Positions 37,476-52,800 are shown, counted from the stretch's first letter. The stretch is DNA of 64,000 nt from Chanodichthys erythropterus (GCF_024489055.1 NC_090238.1:18879092-18943091), one strand, 5' to 3'. Notes: a model not told the origin generated them from the letters alone. Translations and numbers: made by a program.

Positions 37476-40400
37476 CTAATTAATAGTAATAGTTCCACTG
37501 AAGTTTATGGAGATCGGTAGTTCAGAAATCAAATAATTACTTCTGATGTAGCAAATATATTCCAATTGTTGCTGATACCTATTCCAGTTTAACTATCAAA
37601 AGATAATAGTACTTTTTTCTTAGTTACTAGTAACTATACTAATAGTTACAACTATCTATTCCAATTTTGTTACTATACTAGTAATTAGTATTTTACTTTT
37701 TAGTGCTATTTAAAGGGTTAGTTTACCCAAAAAAGAAAGAATTTTCTGTCATTAATTACTCATCCTCATGTCATTCCAAACCCGTAAGACCTTCATTCAT
37801 CTTCGAAAAACAAATTAAGATATTTTTGATGAAATCTGAGTCCCAGAAAGTAAGTACATTGTTAAAATAGTCCATTTCACTACAGTGGTTCAACCTTAAA
37901 GGGATAGTTTACCCAAAAATGAAACTCTGTTGTCACCCTCAAGTTGTTCCAAACCTGTGTAAATTTATTTGTTCTGCTGAACACAAAGGAAGATATTTGG
38001 AAGAATGTAAGATCATTGTCAAAAATACTATGATAGTCAGTAAATATATATAATTAATAAATTAATAATATTTTGGTGAACTATCCCTTTAATGTTATGA
38101 ATTGACGAGAATACTTTTTTGTGTGAAAAAGGTGAGTAATTAATGACAGAAATTAAATTTTTGGGTGAAATAACCCTTTAAAATATAAAAGCAAAGTACT
38201 AGCAATTATTTCTCAGTCACTATGATATTTATTATTAGCTTACTAATAGTACTAGTATTTTATGTAAAAATTAAAAATTATTTCTTAGTTACTAGTATCC
38301 CAATATCCAGTAGTTCAGGGTCATAACCACCACAGCCATTGAGGGGGACAAGTCCCTCCCCCCTCCCCCCAATAATAAGAAATGGGCAAATTGTTTACTA
38401 TTAAGATGTAAATAGTGAAACCATTTTGAATTGAAATATTCATTTACAGGCTTTATGTTATTCCTGAGTGCGACAAGAAAAGAAGCGTTTTATGTTATCG
38501 ACATATTAGGTATACAGATAAAAGTACATGTGTGCAAATTTTAATGCAAATACTATTTGCAGATAGTTCAAAATGATTATTTCCCAACTAGAATTAGACC
38601 CAGAATTTCCTTCACTATTCTATTTCTTTATGCTTTATAAAAAAATGTTCAAGACATTGTTACGGATTGCTATCAACATTTCTGTAGCTCAAACGGTAGA
38701 GCATGGCGCTAGTAATGCCAAGGTCATAGGTTTCATTCCCAGAGAATGCATGAACCGATAAATGTATACCTTCAATGCAATGTAAGTTGCTTTGGGAAAA
38801 AGCATCTGCCGAATATAATCTATTCCAGTTTTATTCACCAGTAGCCTATAGTAACATAAAATAGACGTTAGGATGTTGCTGAAATTAACCAATATCTAAG
38901 GAAGATTTTGTTGCCGTAATCACATTTGGTTTGCTTACTAAGGGTTTATAAGGCACAAACAATGTGCATTGTGAAATGCACCATACAAATAAACTAAACT
39001 GGTTTTAAAGGAACAAATAATAAATCAGCTTGCCATACTGGCTGTATCATTTCCCTTGTCCTGAAGTAATATCATCACTTAGTGATACAAAGGTGAAATA
39101 TGCAGCATGACATGCATGTATGAATAATTTATGCCAAGCCCCCTGTGGAGGACTGACTGATATTTTGTTCTGTTGAGCTTGCTAGTCTTGTTCATTCCTG
39201 GAAAACATCAAGTTACTGAGAAAAACATTCAAACATTCTGTTTAAATTCTGCCTTAAAAAATGGAAAACTGAACATTTTAAAAGCTCAACACTCAATAGA
39301 GCCTATAATATAGCCTATAATCGGAATAAACAACTAGACAATAATTAAATGTACTGCTTGACCCACATAGTCAAAGTGGCCTAAATCTACCATAAACCTT
39401 GATTTGAGACATTCTACTCAGAAGCAAACCTGAACATTAGGATACCTTCATTTTTTTTTAGCTCTCTGACGAACACTAGGGGAACGGTGCTGGCTTGTGT
39501 GTGTGTGTGTGTGTGTTAGCCCACATTTTGCAACCTCGCATGACCTATTTGTGCTATTTAAAGTGTCAGGAGGGGATAATACCATTGTGAAGCACCTTCA
39601 GCTTTATTTCACAATCTTATGATTCAAACGAGACAAGAATAAGTGTTAAGTTTTTTTTTTTTTTTTTTTGTCCCGTCCTTCCTACATTTCGAGTAACCTG
39701 CCCAGTTTTACAACTTTTATGCACACTATATGTTTTTTTTTTGTTTGTTTGTTTTTTTCATTCCTTGCTGAGTTAATAGCCTTCAGGGTAAACATTTGTT
39801 TGTTCAGTCAGCTCAAATTATGCAATACACAATGGGTGAATGTATATTACCATTCAAAAGTTTGGGTTCGGTATGTTTTTTTTTGTTTTTTTTTAAGGTT
39901 TTTGAAAAGTCTCTTATACTTACCATGGCAGCATTTATTTGATCAAAAATTCAGTACAAACACTAAAACTGTGAAATATTATTACAATAAAAAACTGTTA
40001 TATATTTTATTAAATTTTAAAGTGTAATTTATTTAACAGAGAGATAGGTAATAGATCTGGATCTGAAATATCTGCCTCCTGTGCTAAATGCTCAATTCTG
40101 TCCTTTTCTTTCACAGCACAAAGGTCAGTTAAAAGGTCAGAGTTGAACTCACTCACCTCCATTTAGAAACTCAGAATGGCAACCGATAGTCAACATGTTT
40201 ACATAAAAGAGACAAAAGTGGTTGGTGACCACTGAGGGATGTAGTACATCTAAATGTGTATCAAGACTCGAGATTGTATTGCGCATGTTTTTGAACAGTG
40301 TGTCAGTACAATAGTAAATTACAACATGCAAATGCTTGGCAAATGTGCTCAAACAAATGGTTTGGTCTTCAGCATGTAACAGCTGCATTTGTAAACAGTT

Positions 40401-40830
40401 GCCGGCACTGGTAAGCTTCAGCCACACACATTCCAGTGTCTCAGCCCCATCAATGGACACAGAGCCTTGAACACATGCTGCCTGCCAGCACATTGCTCAA
40501 AGGACCCAAAACTGCTAAATATAGAGCCAGTGAGGGCTGCCTGTACGGTGCCTGTCTTTTCTGAGAGGTGTTTTGAAGAAACAAGCAGACAGGCAAATTC
40601 ATGGGACAGCCACACCATGCTTCTGCTTATTCTGTTTTATACAATGATGACAGCTTACTACTGACTTTGACAACAATATGCTGTCAGTGCATGAGAATCC
40701 TAACTAACAATTCAAAATCCTCATAAAATATAACTTAAAGTTTTGCTTGAAACCAGAAATCGCTATATTAATAGTAAAAAAGTATATTGTGTATATTGTC
40801 CTGTGTTGGCTGAAAGTTGTTATTTGCAGT

Positions 40831-40869
<39 letters not shown>

Positions 40870-43800
40870 ATGATCCCACCAGCCCTGAGCTCCATGTTCA
40901 ATACAATTACACTGTAAACTGCTGAGGGCAGCAGATACAAGGCTGCTCCATTTTGTTCACCAGACATTTTTAGTGCTTAGTGTGTGTGTATGTCGGGGGG
41001 AGGGCTATGAGGAACAGAAAGAGAGAGAGACAGATCATAATGCATTACAATAGGTGACAGGTCCCTCACAGTTTCATATACCATCAATTTGATTAAAAAG
41101 TATTTTGAAAAAACTGTCAAACCTTGATATTCATGTTTCAGTCACATGACTTTTCCAGATGTGTATAAATCCACATTGTGGATTAAATATAAATAAATGT
41201 CTATGAATGTTAGGGTCAGTGCTACTTTGAGAATGTTTTCTTAGACTTGGGGTGGATCAGATCTAATGATGATATTTTTGTTCATGCGTTTTTGTATCCA
41301 CCACCAATACTTGCCCTGCTGATGGTTAAATATGCCAGATAAGTGGAAAAAATCACATGATTTAAACATGTGCCTGGAATTGTGCTTTGCTCTTCCATCA
41401 GTCCACACCAATAATGAAAGACATTTAGCTTAAATGCTAACTGTTCTTTGTGTATTTGAGGCAATGTGTTAAAATAAGGAAATTCTTATAAATACTATAC
41501 TATAGATATACTATAAAATACTATAAAAAATAACAGATCTTATCACCTTAAAGTATAACTGTAATCCTGTAATTATTAGATTACTGCTAGATCTGCTAGC
41601 ATTAGCACAGGCTCAGCTAACAAGCTTCAAGCTTGTTTGAGGTGGTTAATATGTTTGAGTATCTTGATATGCTCACTAAACACACACTATACGTCTTAAT
41701 CCTTAATCCTATAGTAATTGTTAGTAATTTAAGTGCTGAGGTATAGAGCAGAGATGACGTATATCTCATGTTTTTGTGGTTTCAGCGGAGAGAGCTTTGG
41801 ACACAATGAACTTCGATGTGGTCAAAGGAAAGCCGATCAGAATCATGTGGTCACAAAGAGATCCATCACTTAGGAAATCCGGGGTTGGAAACGTCTTCAT
41901 CAAAAATCTGGACAAATCCATTGACAACAAGGCCCTGTATGATACCTTCTCTGCTTTCGGAAACATCCTGTCCTGCAAGGTGACGAGCGACTTTTATGTC
42001 TTTGAAAGCTGGAAAAAATAATTGATACATTAAAGGTACACAATGCAAGTTTTGGCCCTCTAGTGATTAAAAAACAAAACTGCATGCATTTTGCGGAAGA
42101 ACATTGTTTTGGTTGCACTTTGGCTCTGTGTGACTGTGCGGATGAATATGGTTCTTTCTCATAACTAAAGAGAGAGAGATTATCCTACTGCTCATAAAAC
42201 TTTAACTATTAGGCTTAAGAGATATAACCAGATTAGATGGAAAGGATCTTAAGATGACTGGCTAAAGACGTTACTGTATCTAAACCCATTAATAGACACT
42301 GTACTTCCTTGAAAATAAATACATATGGCAATTTATGTTCAATAAAATGCCTTACTCACCCGCTGAATAACAAAATTCCATTGCTGCGTCGCTTTTACAA
42401 CATTTAAAATCCCTCAGATCTCATCATCTCCGCTAAGGCAAGCTAATCTTCATTCTCATTTTATTATGAGCTCTGTCGCATTCTTTTTTTGTAAGCAGTA
42501 GCTCCTCTGTTCTGTGTTTTTTTTTTTTTTTTTAAGTTGATTCCCCAGAGGTTGAAGATTTAGCATGTCAAAATCTATGCCACTCCCACATCAAAGTAGC
42601 CAGAGCAACGTTTCTCTATTATGGATATGACATTTTTTGCTAGTTCACCAAAAAATGTAAATTATTCCATTATTTTTCTCACCCTCAAGCCATCCTAGGT
42701 ATACAGCATATGACTATCTTCTTTCAGATGAACACAATCGGAGTTATATTAAAAATATCTGGCTCTTCCAAGCTTAATAATGGTAGTGAATGGCACTCGA
42801 GATTTTAAAGCCCAAAAAATTGCATTGATCCATCATAAAAGTAATCCATACGGTTTCCCAGGGTTTAATAAGGCCTTCTGAAGCAAATCGTTTGTCTGAA
42901 AGAAGACACGTATGGTGGCTTGAGGGTGAGTAAATCATGGGATAATTTTCATTTTTGGGTGAACTATCCCTTTAAGAACTGTTCAAGAATTATATCTATA
43001 AAGATAACTATAATGATAACCATTTTAGCATCCTAGTAGGAAATTATTGTAATTCATTGGAAAAATCAACATGAACTCCCTCTCAAATCGTATTTCCTAC
43101 TTTGAAAATACAAGATTCCTAGTAGGAAAAGATGAGTTTCCTAGTAGGAAATTATTGTAATTTATTGCCTTTGCTTGGGAAATTGGACATGAACTTCCTC
43201 TCAAATCATATTTCCTTCTTGGAAACTACAATGACAACCATATTAGCATCCAATAAATCATGCATTAGATTTTAACACACATTTCAGAGCAGAGAAGCTG
43301 TGTAGATCAGCTGTTAAAAGAAAAGACTCTTTGTAATCTGATTCTTGAGGTTGTCTCATCCCATGTCTGTTTAACAGGTGGTGTGCGATGAGAACGGATC
43401 TAAGGGCTACGCCTTTGTGCATTTTGAAACTCAGGACGCAGCTGACCGTGCCATCGAGAAGATGAACGGCATGTTGCTGAACGACCGCAAGGTGTGAGTG
43501 TCTGAGCATGAGTCATGTGACAGGAAGGATCTCCATTGGTTTGTAGATTGACCAGGAAGGTGTGTAGTTGTCAATTACTAATGTTCCAGAGAGGTGAAAG
43601 TTCATAGACCAATCAAAGGATCAGAATCATTTACACATCTTCATGTTGTTCCAAAACTGCATGACTTTCTTATTTATGTGAAACCAAAAAGGAGATATTT
43701 TGAAAAATTTCAGTGGGGTTCAGTGTTATTTTGGACCCCACTGACTTTCATTGTATGGGTAAAATAGTTTTTCAAAATATCTGCTGTTAGTCTTCTAGAA

Positions 43801-46800
43801 TTTTAGTGTTTATAAGTCAGATTTGTCCCTGCTGCAGCTGTTTTGAGTCTGTGGTTGGTCTGCAGCTGTTGGTCTGAGTCTGTATTGCATTTCTGTATTA
43901 GTCACGGTTCTGTCTCCATTGTTTTTTATAGGTTTGTGGGCCGTTTCAAGTCCAGGAAGGAGAGGGAAGCAGAAATGGGTGCCAAAGCCAAAGAGTTCAC
44001 CAATGTTTACATCAAGAACTTCGGCGAGGACATGGATGATCAGAGACTGAAGGAGCTCTTTGATAAATATGGTGAGTTTGAGAGTATAGAGGGGCTGTGG
44101 TGATGGTAGCCTTGTGGTCAAGAAATTTTCTCTTAAGATTTTGTTTCTACCTGCAGGTAAAACACTGAGCGTGAAGGTCATGACCGACCCCACAGGGAAA
44201 TCACGCGGATTTGGGTTTGTTAGCTACGAGAAGCATGAGGATGCTAATAAGGTACACTGAAAAAACTGTTTAGTCAGTTCAACTTAGAAAATGTACTTCA
44301 TGTGGTTTTCTTCAAATGAAATAAATGATTTAAAATGACTGATTATAACTGAAATTCAACCAACCTTAAAAAAATCAAATGACAATTACATAAATGGCTA
44401 ATGATTGTAAATGATTATGAAATTACAGTTTCTCATTTGGATGAGGAAAGAACAGTGATCTTGAGTTTAGCTACCAGTTTGTGCAGAACTTTAGCTACAC
44501 TGTGGACTGCTTTTCCTTTTCTGGGATGTAACACTCAGCTGCAATCACTTTGCATGTTCCTCCCTGGGAGACTAACAGTATATCATGAGCCATTCGATTT
44601 TGTAAAACAAACTTCCTTATTACATGTACTTTCTCTGAAATGTTAGCAATAGAGCTAAGTCTAGTGTTTACAGTGGCCTCAAATGCATCATGTCATACCT
44701 GTAATTTATTCTTTAAATCGATCTCTCCTAAAAATGTTAAAAACCTTTCAAACATTTTCCCGTTTCAGAGATTGAATTCTTGGTCACAATAATATGTCAT
44801 CATTAAATGATGTTTCACGTAATCCTATCCTCTCACACTACTCATTTTGCCGGTAGAAGAAAAGTCAAATAACATCTACCTTTCGATCCCTTAGAAAGGA
44901 ATGCATAAGTTTTGCCACCACAAAGTGCATGTTGTTAGGAGCATTGAGTGTTTCATTTGTCATTATTAGAATAGCTTTGTCACATCTGGAAAATCTGGCT
45001 TAGAACTGCTTACAAAATTGCACCAGGAAAAATTTCCTTATTCCCTTATTTCACTGTAAGAGCAAACTGATCAGTTAGAAACTGTACTCTTGTATGTAAG
45101 CAAATGCCATGAAATATAATGTTAATGATGAATCACAGTTTCTTACTGACATACACTGCTTACTTTTCTCACTGGCATGGACCATTCAGATTGAACAAAT
45201 CTTTTAATGCATTTCCCAAAAGCATTGTTTGCCAACTATGGTCACAAGTTTCCGTTTGCAAATTCCGCCATGTAAATAGAGAATCCGCCATGGTGCAAGC
45301 ACAACTAGCTTTTAAAGGGAATGGGAGATGACACTCTGATTGGTTTATTGCACGTTACATCCAAAACACACCCATGACTCATTAAGAGACTAGGTACTAC
45401 CCTTTTGGACCATGTGCCTAGCGCACCGACCATTTTTTTCCATTGTTAAACTAGCAAAAATGGATTTGGACACGCCCTAAGTGCACCTACGGCATGCGCT
45501 TTAGACCATGCGCTTATCGTTAAAATAGGGCCCTATATCTTTCAGTCTGGATATATACAAATTTGTCTTTTAGTTTGCCATTTTGGAAGGGTACGGATAT
45601 AAGTATGTGCTCTAGTTCGTAAGAAGAAGCCTATGATTGAAAATTGAAATAAAGAAAAATAAGAAAAATGACAATTAAACCTCAGATGCCATGTCCATAA
45701 TTTATCTGGCATTAATTTGATCTCAAACAGATTAATTAGAATAAGTTATTACTCAGCTATGTTTTTGCATGGGAAACACAACCTAGATTGTTGAATGGCA
45801 GGCTGCCCATCACTAAATTAGTTAATATGCTGTTAATTCTGCCCATGTTACTTGTCCAGTTATAGAAAACAAATCAGATAGTGGTAATGGATATGCATAA
45901 AATGGCCTAATAGATGACTGAGGGAACTATTAACACACCCATTAGATATATTGAGCTCTAAAGACAATGCCAAATTAACATCACTATTGTGAGGTTCCAA
46001 CCATAGATGGAATAATGGATCTGAGTAATCAGTCAGTAAGGAACCAACACAGTAAAGTATCATTGCAATATGTTAGCTTGGTTCCACAATTCAGTATAAT
46101 AGAAAATTATCCATAAACCTGGCTTTAATCTAGATTAATGCTTAAACCCTGTATGACAGCTATGTGATTTGAACTTCATTACCCCTGTATGTATGTGTAT
46201 TGAAAGCAAAAAAACAAACACTGGGTGAACATAGTTAGAGTTCAGCTTGGTTGATCTTCAGGGTGGTGTGACCACAAGTCATCTTAAACAGATGTAAAGC
46301 CCATTGCATATATAGTTCTGTCATGTGACAGAAATTTTTAGTGTCTTTAATTGTGACCAGAATGTCTCTGTTCTTAGTAGACTCTTCCTTCAGATAAACA
46401 ATCTTGTAGTTGAAGATTGCGAAGTTCTGTCTCTCTGACTGAAGTTCCTGTTGTTCGGTCTGCCAGTGTTGTTGACACAGAGTGTCCTCGATATGATAGG
46501 CTTGAACTCTCTCAGCGAACTTCTTGAAGACCGCAGACATTGATCTGTGAAAACATAAAAACAACTGAATGGAAAACAAATTCTGCTGTTTTTGAAAAAC
46601 AAGTTTGTTTAAACTTTGTTGGAATTATTTTGACTTCCTTATAGAGATATAGAGAGCTATCTTAGAGATGGTGTGGCAACTAAACTGCAGGTGGTGTAAG
46701 CTACCCATTAGCCCCCGCCTGCCATATCTTCATCATAGTGACCCCAAAGTCCCTAAAAGACAAGGTTCTTCCCATGACCCCATCCTACAGCATTTCACTG

Positions 46801-49800
46801 GTCTCATTTAACTCATCTAAGGTTTGGGAGTATGAGCTAATTTACAATGAATAATATGTGTCCATTTAGCCTTGCCTAATAATTTTACAGCTTTTTACAG
46901 CTGAAGGGGTGACTAATAAAACTACATTGGAACCATTTCATCTTGGTTGAAGAAATTGCAACTTGAACGCTGCAATTTCTTAATGTAAACTATTTGCCCT
47001 AGCACAATTCTATTTCCATGTCCCCCCTCTGGAGACAATTTACAGGCATCCTGAGCTTGAGTTTGTGTCTTTTGTTTTGCTTCAGTCAAATCCATACAAT
47101 ACATCCAAAGAAAATCTGACATAAAATTCACATCTGCCTCAGTGAGATTTGGAGTGCCTGGCAATGACATTGGTCGGCCTGTGATAAAGTCCTTGAAATG
47201 ACTCAGCATAGTTTCTTTGTTAGCTGATGGACAGATACTACACAGAAAGAATGGAAGAGTATTTACACTGTAAAAAAATACCTTGTTGTGAATTGAACTT
47301 GTTATACAACAACAAGTTGAGAAAACTCAAAAAATCTCCAGCTGGTTTCCTTAAACTTTTAAGTTTTTTCAACTTTAATTTTTTACAGTGTACCCATGTC
47401 AGCCCTATCCTACACATATTTTGCCAGTTGTGTTTTTTGTGTTTAACCCTTTCAATCATTTATAATGATTTTAGTTGTCTTGAGCAATGAAAATGCCATT
47501 GAATCTCCAGAAGTCTACAGACTTCCTGACATACCGGTTCCCTGATCAGAAACAATAGTGTGTAACATTCCCCATGTACGAATGATGTCTCAATCCAGTA
47601 TATTAGCAGTAAAGAGCAGTGCCTTTCTTTGTGATAAAAACTTCAACCCACTTTGAGAGCTTATCAGCTATGACTAAAACATCCCTTGCATTTTACAAAG
47701 TCATACAATTCGATTGCAATTCACAAAACCATCCTGAGGGTGCAGGGTTTTCTTAACTGAACGGAATCAGTTTTGACATCACGCATCCATTAAATGCTTC
47801 TGCATTTCTCTAAAAACTGATAATATCTGACTTAATTCATGTAATGTTACTCCAGGTTCACACTAACTTTGAGGAGGCTAGCACTCTCTCCTCGTGTTAC
47901 ACCTTTTGCAGTTATCATTGTAACTCATCTGTGAGATTAGTGTCTGTATAGTGTTGAAGAAATTTCCCCTCAAATAAAGAAGACGGTCAGAGACAGAGTC
48001 TTTTAATGTTTTATTCTTGCAAGAAGGTCAGACAGACAGCAGTGAGCTCCACCATATGTGTGACAGAAAATAAGCAGCTTGCTTTCCTGTTTTTTACCTT
48101 TTTGGCTTATTGTTTTCAGGAACTGTCTCACTAATATTGGCGTGTGATAAGCGCTTGATGTTCCCAAACAAGCAGAGGCAAGCAAAATCAAGCAGGTCAT
48201 TGTGACATCTTCTGATATTCAGGCTGAAGTAAGCCTCACAGGCCTCAAACATATACACTCATATAACAGAAAAGGAAATATTGCAGTAAATATATGGAGT
48301 AAATACGAATATGAATAAATAATATGAATTAAATTAAAATTTCATTCAAAATAGCATCTAAACCCCTTTTAGTTTTCATTAAAACGCTCATCATTTTAGT
48401 TATTTACACTAAGGTTAGTAATGTGCTCATCACACAAAAAATATCCTGAACACTTTGTTCAAACTTTTCCCATAAAGTGAAACATTCTTTCAGAACATCC
48501 AGCCATCCCTATAATCATCCTCTACTCGCTTTGACCATCAAAAACCACCCAAACCAAACAGTTAAAACTTAGAGAACTTTGAAAATAGGACCTCTTTCAA
48601 CCCTTTAACCAACAAACTTTTCCTTTCTTCACCAATTTTTCCTTTACGTTTAAAACACTAACTTTAGCCTTTTGTTTAATCAGACACCTATATTTACAGT
48701 CATTATAGCCCACATAAAATAATAATAATAATAACAACAACATAAATGAACATAAACCTAAACTTGTTATATTAAAGCATACGATATTCAATAATATTAT
48801 AATAATAGTATCTTGTTCAGATGAGGAAATATATCAAAATCAATACATTTCATTGTTTTGTTCACTCAACCTCGGTGGTCTTGGATATAAATCTGGGAAT
48901 TGATTGGAATTCCTTGAGCTGCTTTCACCTGTACACAAATGTTAGTCAGGACAGAAGACCTTCCTTTACAATAGTTCAACATGTTCACACAATTCGTTTG
49001 ATGGCAATCATTGTTTAGCCCCTTCCATGGAAATGTTTCTGTAAACAACATTTGCCATCAACTCTAAACTAAGCGCTGTCTTTAATTCTGCAACCAGATT
49101 TCCTCCAGACAGCTTTCTCTGCCTCTGGACATGCTCTGTAAAGAGTGAGAAGAGTCAAGGTTATTTCAGATAACAGAGTACACACAATCTCCTGTGTCTG
49201 CTCCTGCATTTTCCTACAGAAACTCTTTTTGCTTTAGTTTAGGCAACAAAGTAGCGTCCGGCAAATTTTACACTAACTAATTTGACACTTCAAGAATTTT
49301 TGATGTTTTCACAATGCCCCAAATATCGTCTACCACCCCGAACCAATAACGGGAGTCTGTGTAGATAGTCACAAGTTTATCAGTCATCAGTTTACCCGCT
49401 CCAGTGAGGGTCACAAGCTCATCTGCTTGTGCCGAACAATTGGAGGACAGCGGCCCTGAAACTGGCACTTCAAATTCGGTGGTCACATCTTATCCTGCTC
49501 AATTCAGGCGTGTTGTTTATCTCTGAAGGCAGAGCCATCTGTGAACAACAAGTTCTCACAGTTATCGAGTGATGTGTCTAGCAATTCAGCTCATGGTGTA
49601 CAGATTGTTCAAGGATAGTCAAACAACAATGGTTCATCCCCATTCTCCTTTGTTCTCCTACCAGACTTTCATACTGTAAATGTTATGGGGCTCTCTGGAT
49701 AATTTTGATAGCCAATGTGCTACTGTTTCTCTGCCGTCAAGTCTATAACATTAACGTTTATCATTCTGATAGCTGACAGTGTTTAAGTTTAAACCCTCAG

Positions 49801-52800
49801 TTGAATTTAGAGAAGGGTTTTTTAGGGATACCCATGGATGGCTATCTTCAATTTCACAATTCCAATTTTCCATAAATACTTAAACATACTAATCCAGAGA
49901 GTAATTCAAATCAACATCATAAATGACAAAAGTAGTCATAATTACCACTAGTAGAAAGAGCTAGATAACCAATCCACTTAAAGCTAGTCCCATGTTCTGT
50001 ATAATTTTTTTCATCAGATTCAATCAGAATAATTATACGTTTGTCATTTTAATCAAATTAATCAAAATAGTCACTTCTATCATTCAAGGTCTGTATAAAT
50101 AAATATAAGCATAATAAGTATAAATAACTGGTTATTACTTACGACACCAGCTCAGATAGCAGCTTTTAGCTGACTTTGAATGAGGTATTCAGGACTGGTA
50201 CACTGCATATTTATAACTTTCAACATCAGACTTTATCTTTTGACTCTGATCCAGCTTAAGACTTTGCCAGAAATGAAATGCGTTTTCAAATAAACAACTT
50301 TGTTTATATTTATCTTTTACCCGCACTTCAGGGAATTTAGAAATGACAAGTTTCCAATCAGGTCGAGTCTCTGTGACACTGACAGTCTCTTTTTTGCCAC
50401 TTAAACCCTCTGTCATTTTGACCATCAAAAACCAAACATTTAGAAATTAGAGGTCCTAAATCATTTGAGTTATTTACACTATGGTAGTGATGTGCTCATC
50501 ACATAGAAAACTTGAGACAGTTCAAATATGTTTCCATAAAGTGGAACATTCAATCATCCCTATTATCATCTTCTACTTACACTATATATTTTGCAAATCA
50601 CATGTCTTGGAGTCATTGTCTGTAATTTTACATCAAACTGTACGTGTCCATCTTTCCCTCAAAAGAAATTCCTTAAGACTTCAATCTTATGAACTTATTT
50701 TTATCTCATGTTCTTTCTCAGACGAAAAATTTAGTTAAAGTCTTTTTCATCACTTTTTGTTTTCTTTCTTTCCTTTTGCTATTTTGAAAAGCGCAGGTGT
50801 TCATAAATAGTTCATAAATAATTAATGTGAGTATGGTCTCTACTGGTCTCTACTGTTTTACAGAACCACAGTGTTATTTTACCCATATTTCAACTACTAG
50901 GTTGCACTGACAACCTTTATAGCTGCTTTCTCCTTCAACCATTAGTATATAAATTGTAGTTCTCTAGACATCTAATGTCCTGCATCCATTTAATGGATGA
51001 CAAACAAAACTATTTGTAAGTTATTTTCACTCCTCCTTCCCTAAATGCCAATTCTCTCTGCATCGAGTGACACTCAATGTTCCCTCCCTTGGAAAATCAT
51101 AATATTTGATTAATTTCCCTATATCTTGCATGCATTTTTGCCCATATAATATTCTCATTTAACAGAAAACCGGTGTATCATATTTATCAAGCTTGCTCTG
51201 GGACATCCCCATATTGGTTGTCTCTTTCTCTGTGGGTTTATTTACTGCGCGCCTAAATAATCTGTAGGACGTCTCCAACAGATCCAGTCTTTCACATAAA
51301 ATCGGACAGGGACTCGGTTAATTTTGGATCCTCCACACTAGAACCACCCAATGCGGTTTCAATTTCTCTTACAGAAATGTCTTAACCTCACTGCATTACC
51401 ACAGAGCCAGCCCAACCACATGGTTTATCCCTTTTTTCCCAATCGCTGATATAATTTTCTATAGAATTTTAATTTGTCTCTTACCAGAGAAATCTGATGC
51501 CACTCGGGTTCACTTGCCGATTCCGGTGGTGTCCCTTCTGGACCCTCGGCCCCTCGTCCCTCAGTATATTCGGGGTAGGGCTGAGACTACTTAGTCCAGG
51601 ATGATCAGTCACCATCCGCTCTCAGGTCCAAAAGGCACATCCAAGTAATCCCACCTTCTGACACCAAATTGTGGTGGCAAATAAAATAATATCACTGCAT
51701 AAGAGACAAACATGTCTAATTGTCTTTCGAAAGTTTTATTTTCTTACAAGAAAAGGTCAGACAGTCATACAGTCATTCTGAGTTGCTGCAGAGTGTGTGA
51801 CAAGGAAGGGAGGGCTTCCTCTCACTTTTATCTCTCGAACTTTCAAGGCTAAAGCATCTGCCCAATTATAGTTTCTTTTACCATATTAGGAATATGTTTA
51901 CATTCTTCCATACCTTGAGTGTATTCTTTCATTTGTCATATGGTAATCACACATTTCTTATTTTCTGTCATACAATCATATAAATCTATAAGATCAATAG
52001 CTGTACTTTGTTGTAGCAAAGACAGAGATCACATGCAATCCTCGTGCAATTTAACTACATCCTGTCTCTCTAAGCAGTACAGAAATGCAAAAATAACACA
52101 ATCTTCCATAAGCATAATAACGTCCCTTGCAAAGCATGCTGGGAACTACAGATCCACTGCCCAGGGCTGCGTTTCCCAAAGTGAAGTTCCTAAACGTAAT
52201 TTAGGGAGGAGCGAGCCCATCTAATCTTCCAATCAACAGCCAGAGCATATAAGCAGCTGCTTACCTCTCTTCAGTCTCAGCTGTTTCAGCATCCCTCCAC
52301 CTCCCCAAACTCCACCTTCATTTCAGGTACCTTGCCCTATGTAATCACATCCTATATTTATTCACTGGGGGGTGTATCAGAGCTCGAGTTGAAGATGCTT
52401 CATCGAGCCCCTCCTCAGTGGACAGCAAGCCAAATTAGCTAACCTAATATCCTAAAGATTATATGGGCAAACGAACTCGTTAAAGCATTGTAAGCCTAAG
52501 TACTGTAGATCATAGAGTCTTTGCCACTAATGGTCTCTATGATCAACTTAGCTCACAATGCTTTTGAGAAATGCAGCCCTGGGCAGTGGATCTCTAGTTC
52601 CCAGCATGCTCTGTGCACATACACTAAATGTCTCCACGGACAATGCCGTCTAATACTGGCGTATTAACGTTAAGGTACAGCTTCAGGTATAGCTGCAGGA
52701 AATCCAGCCATGAAAAGTGATTGATTATAATGGTATTTCTGTTTCAGGCTGTAGAAGAGATGAACGGTACGGAGCTCAATGGCAAGACAGTGTTTGTTGG

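Larger units (their letters stand above)
46235..52130 (-). pseudogene. Broken endogenous retrovirus, antisense in pabpc4 intron 5
   Basis: On the minus strand, the order is LTR, primer site, pol pieces. An LTR-like block with TG at its plus-strand left edge (51670), containing a minus-strand AATAAA near 51735, is followed by a tRNA-Leu primer-binding site (51647-51666). The internal region then shows an RNase H fragment (49277-49486), a zinc-binding integrase N-terminal remnant (about 48860-49140), an integrase core remnant (about 47500-47720) and a C-terminal integrase piece (46922-47209). A leader or gag-like remnant may be at 50189-50428. The reverse transcriptase and protease regions appear deleted, because RNase H lies only about 2.2 kb from the primer site. 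Stops and frameshifts interrupt all pieces. The 46235-46579 frame, where env would be, is unassigned. The paired 3' LTR was not identified. It cannot be active. Confidence 0.75.

Noticed and set aside
38683..38755. A tRNA gene
   Set aside because: The A and B boxes are degenerate, the cloverleaf does not fold, and a SINE tail follows.
46235..46579. Retroviral env gene
   Set aside because: Position would suit env, but no signal peptide, cleavage site or fusion segment can be recognised.
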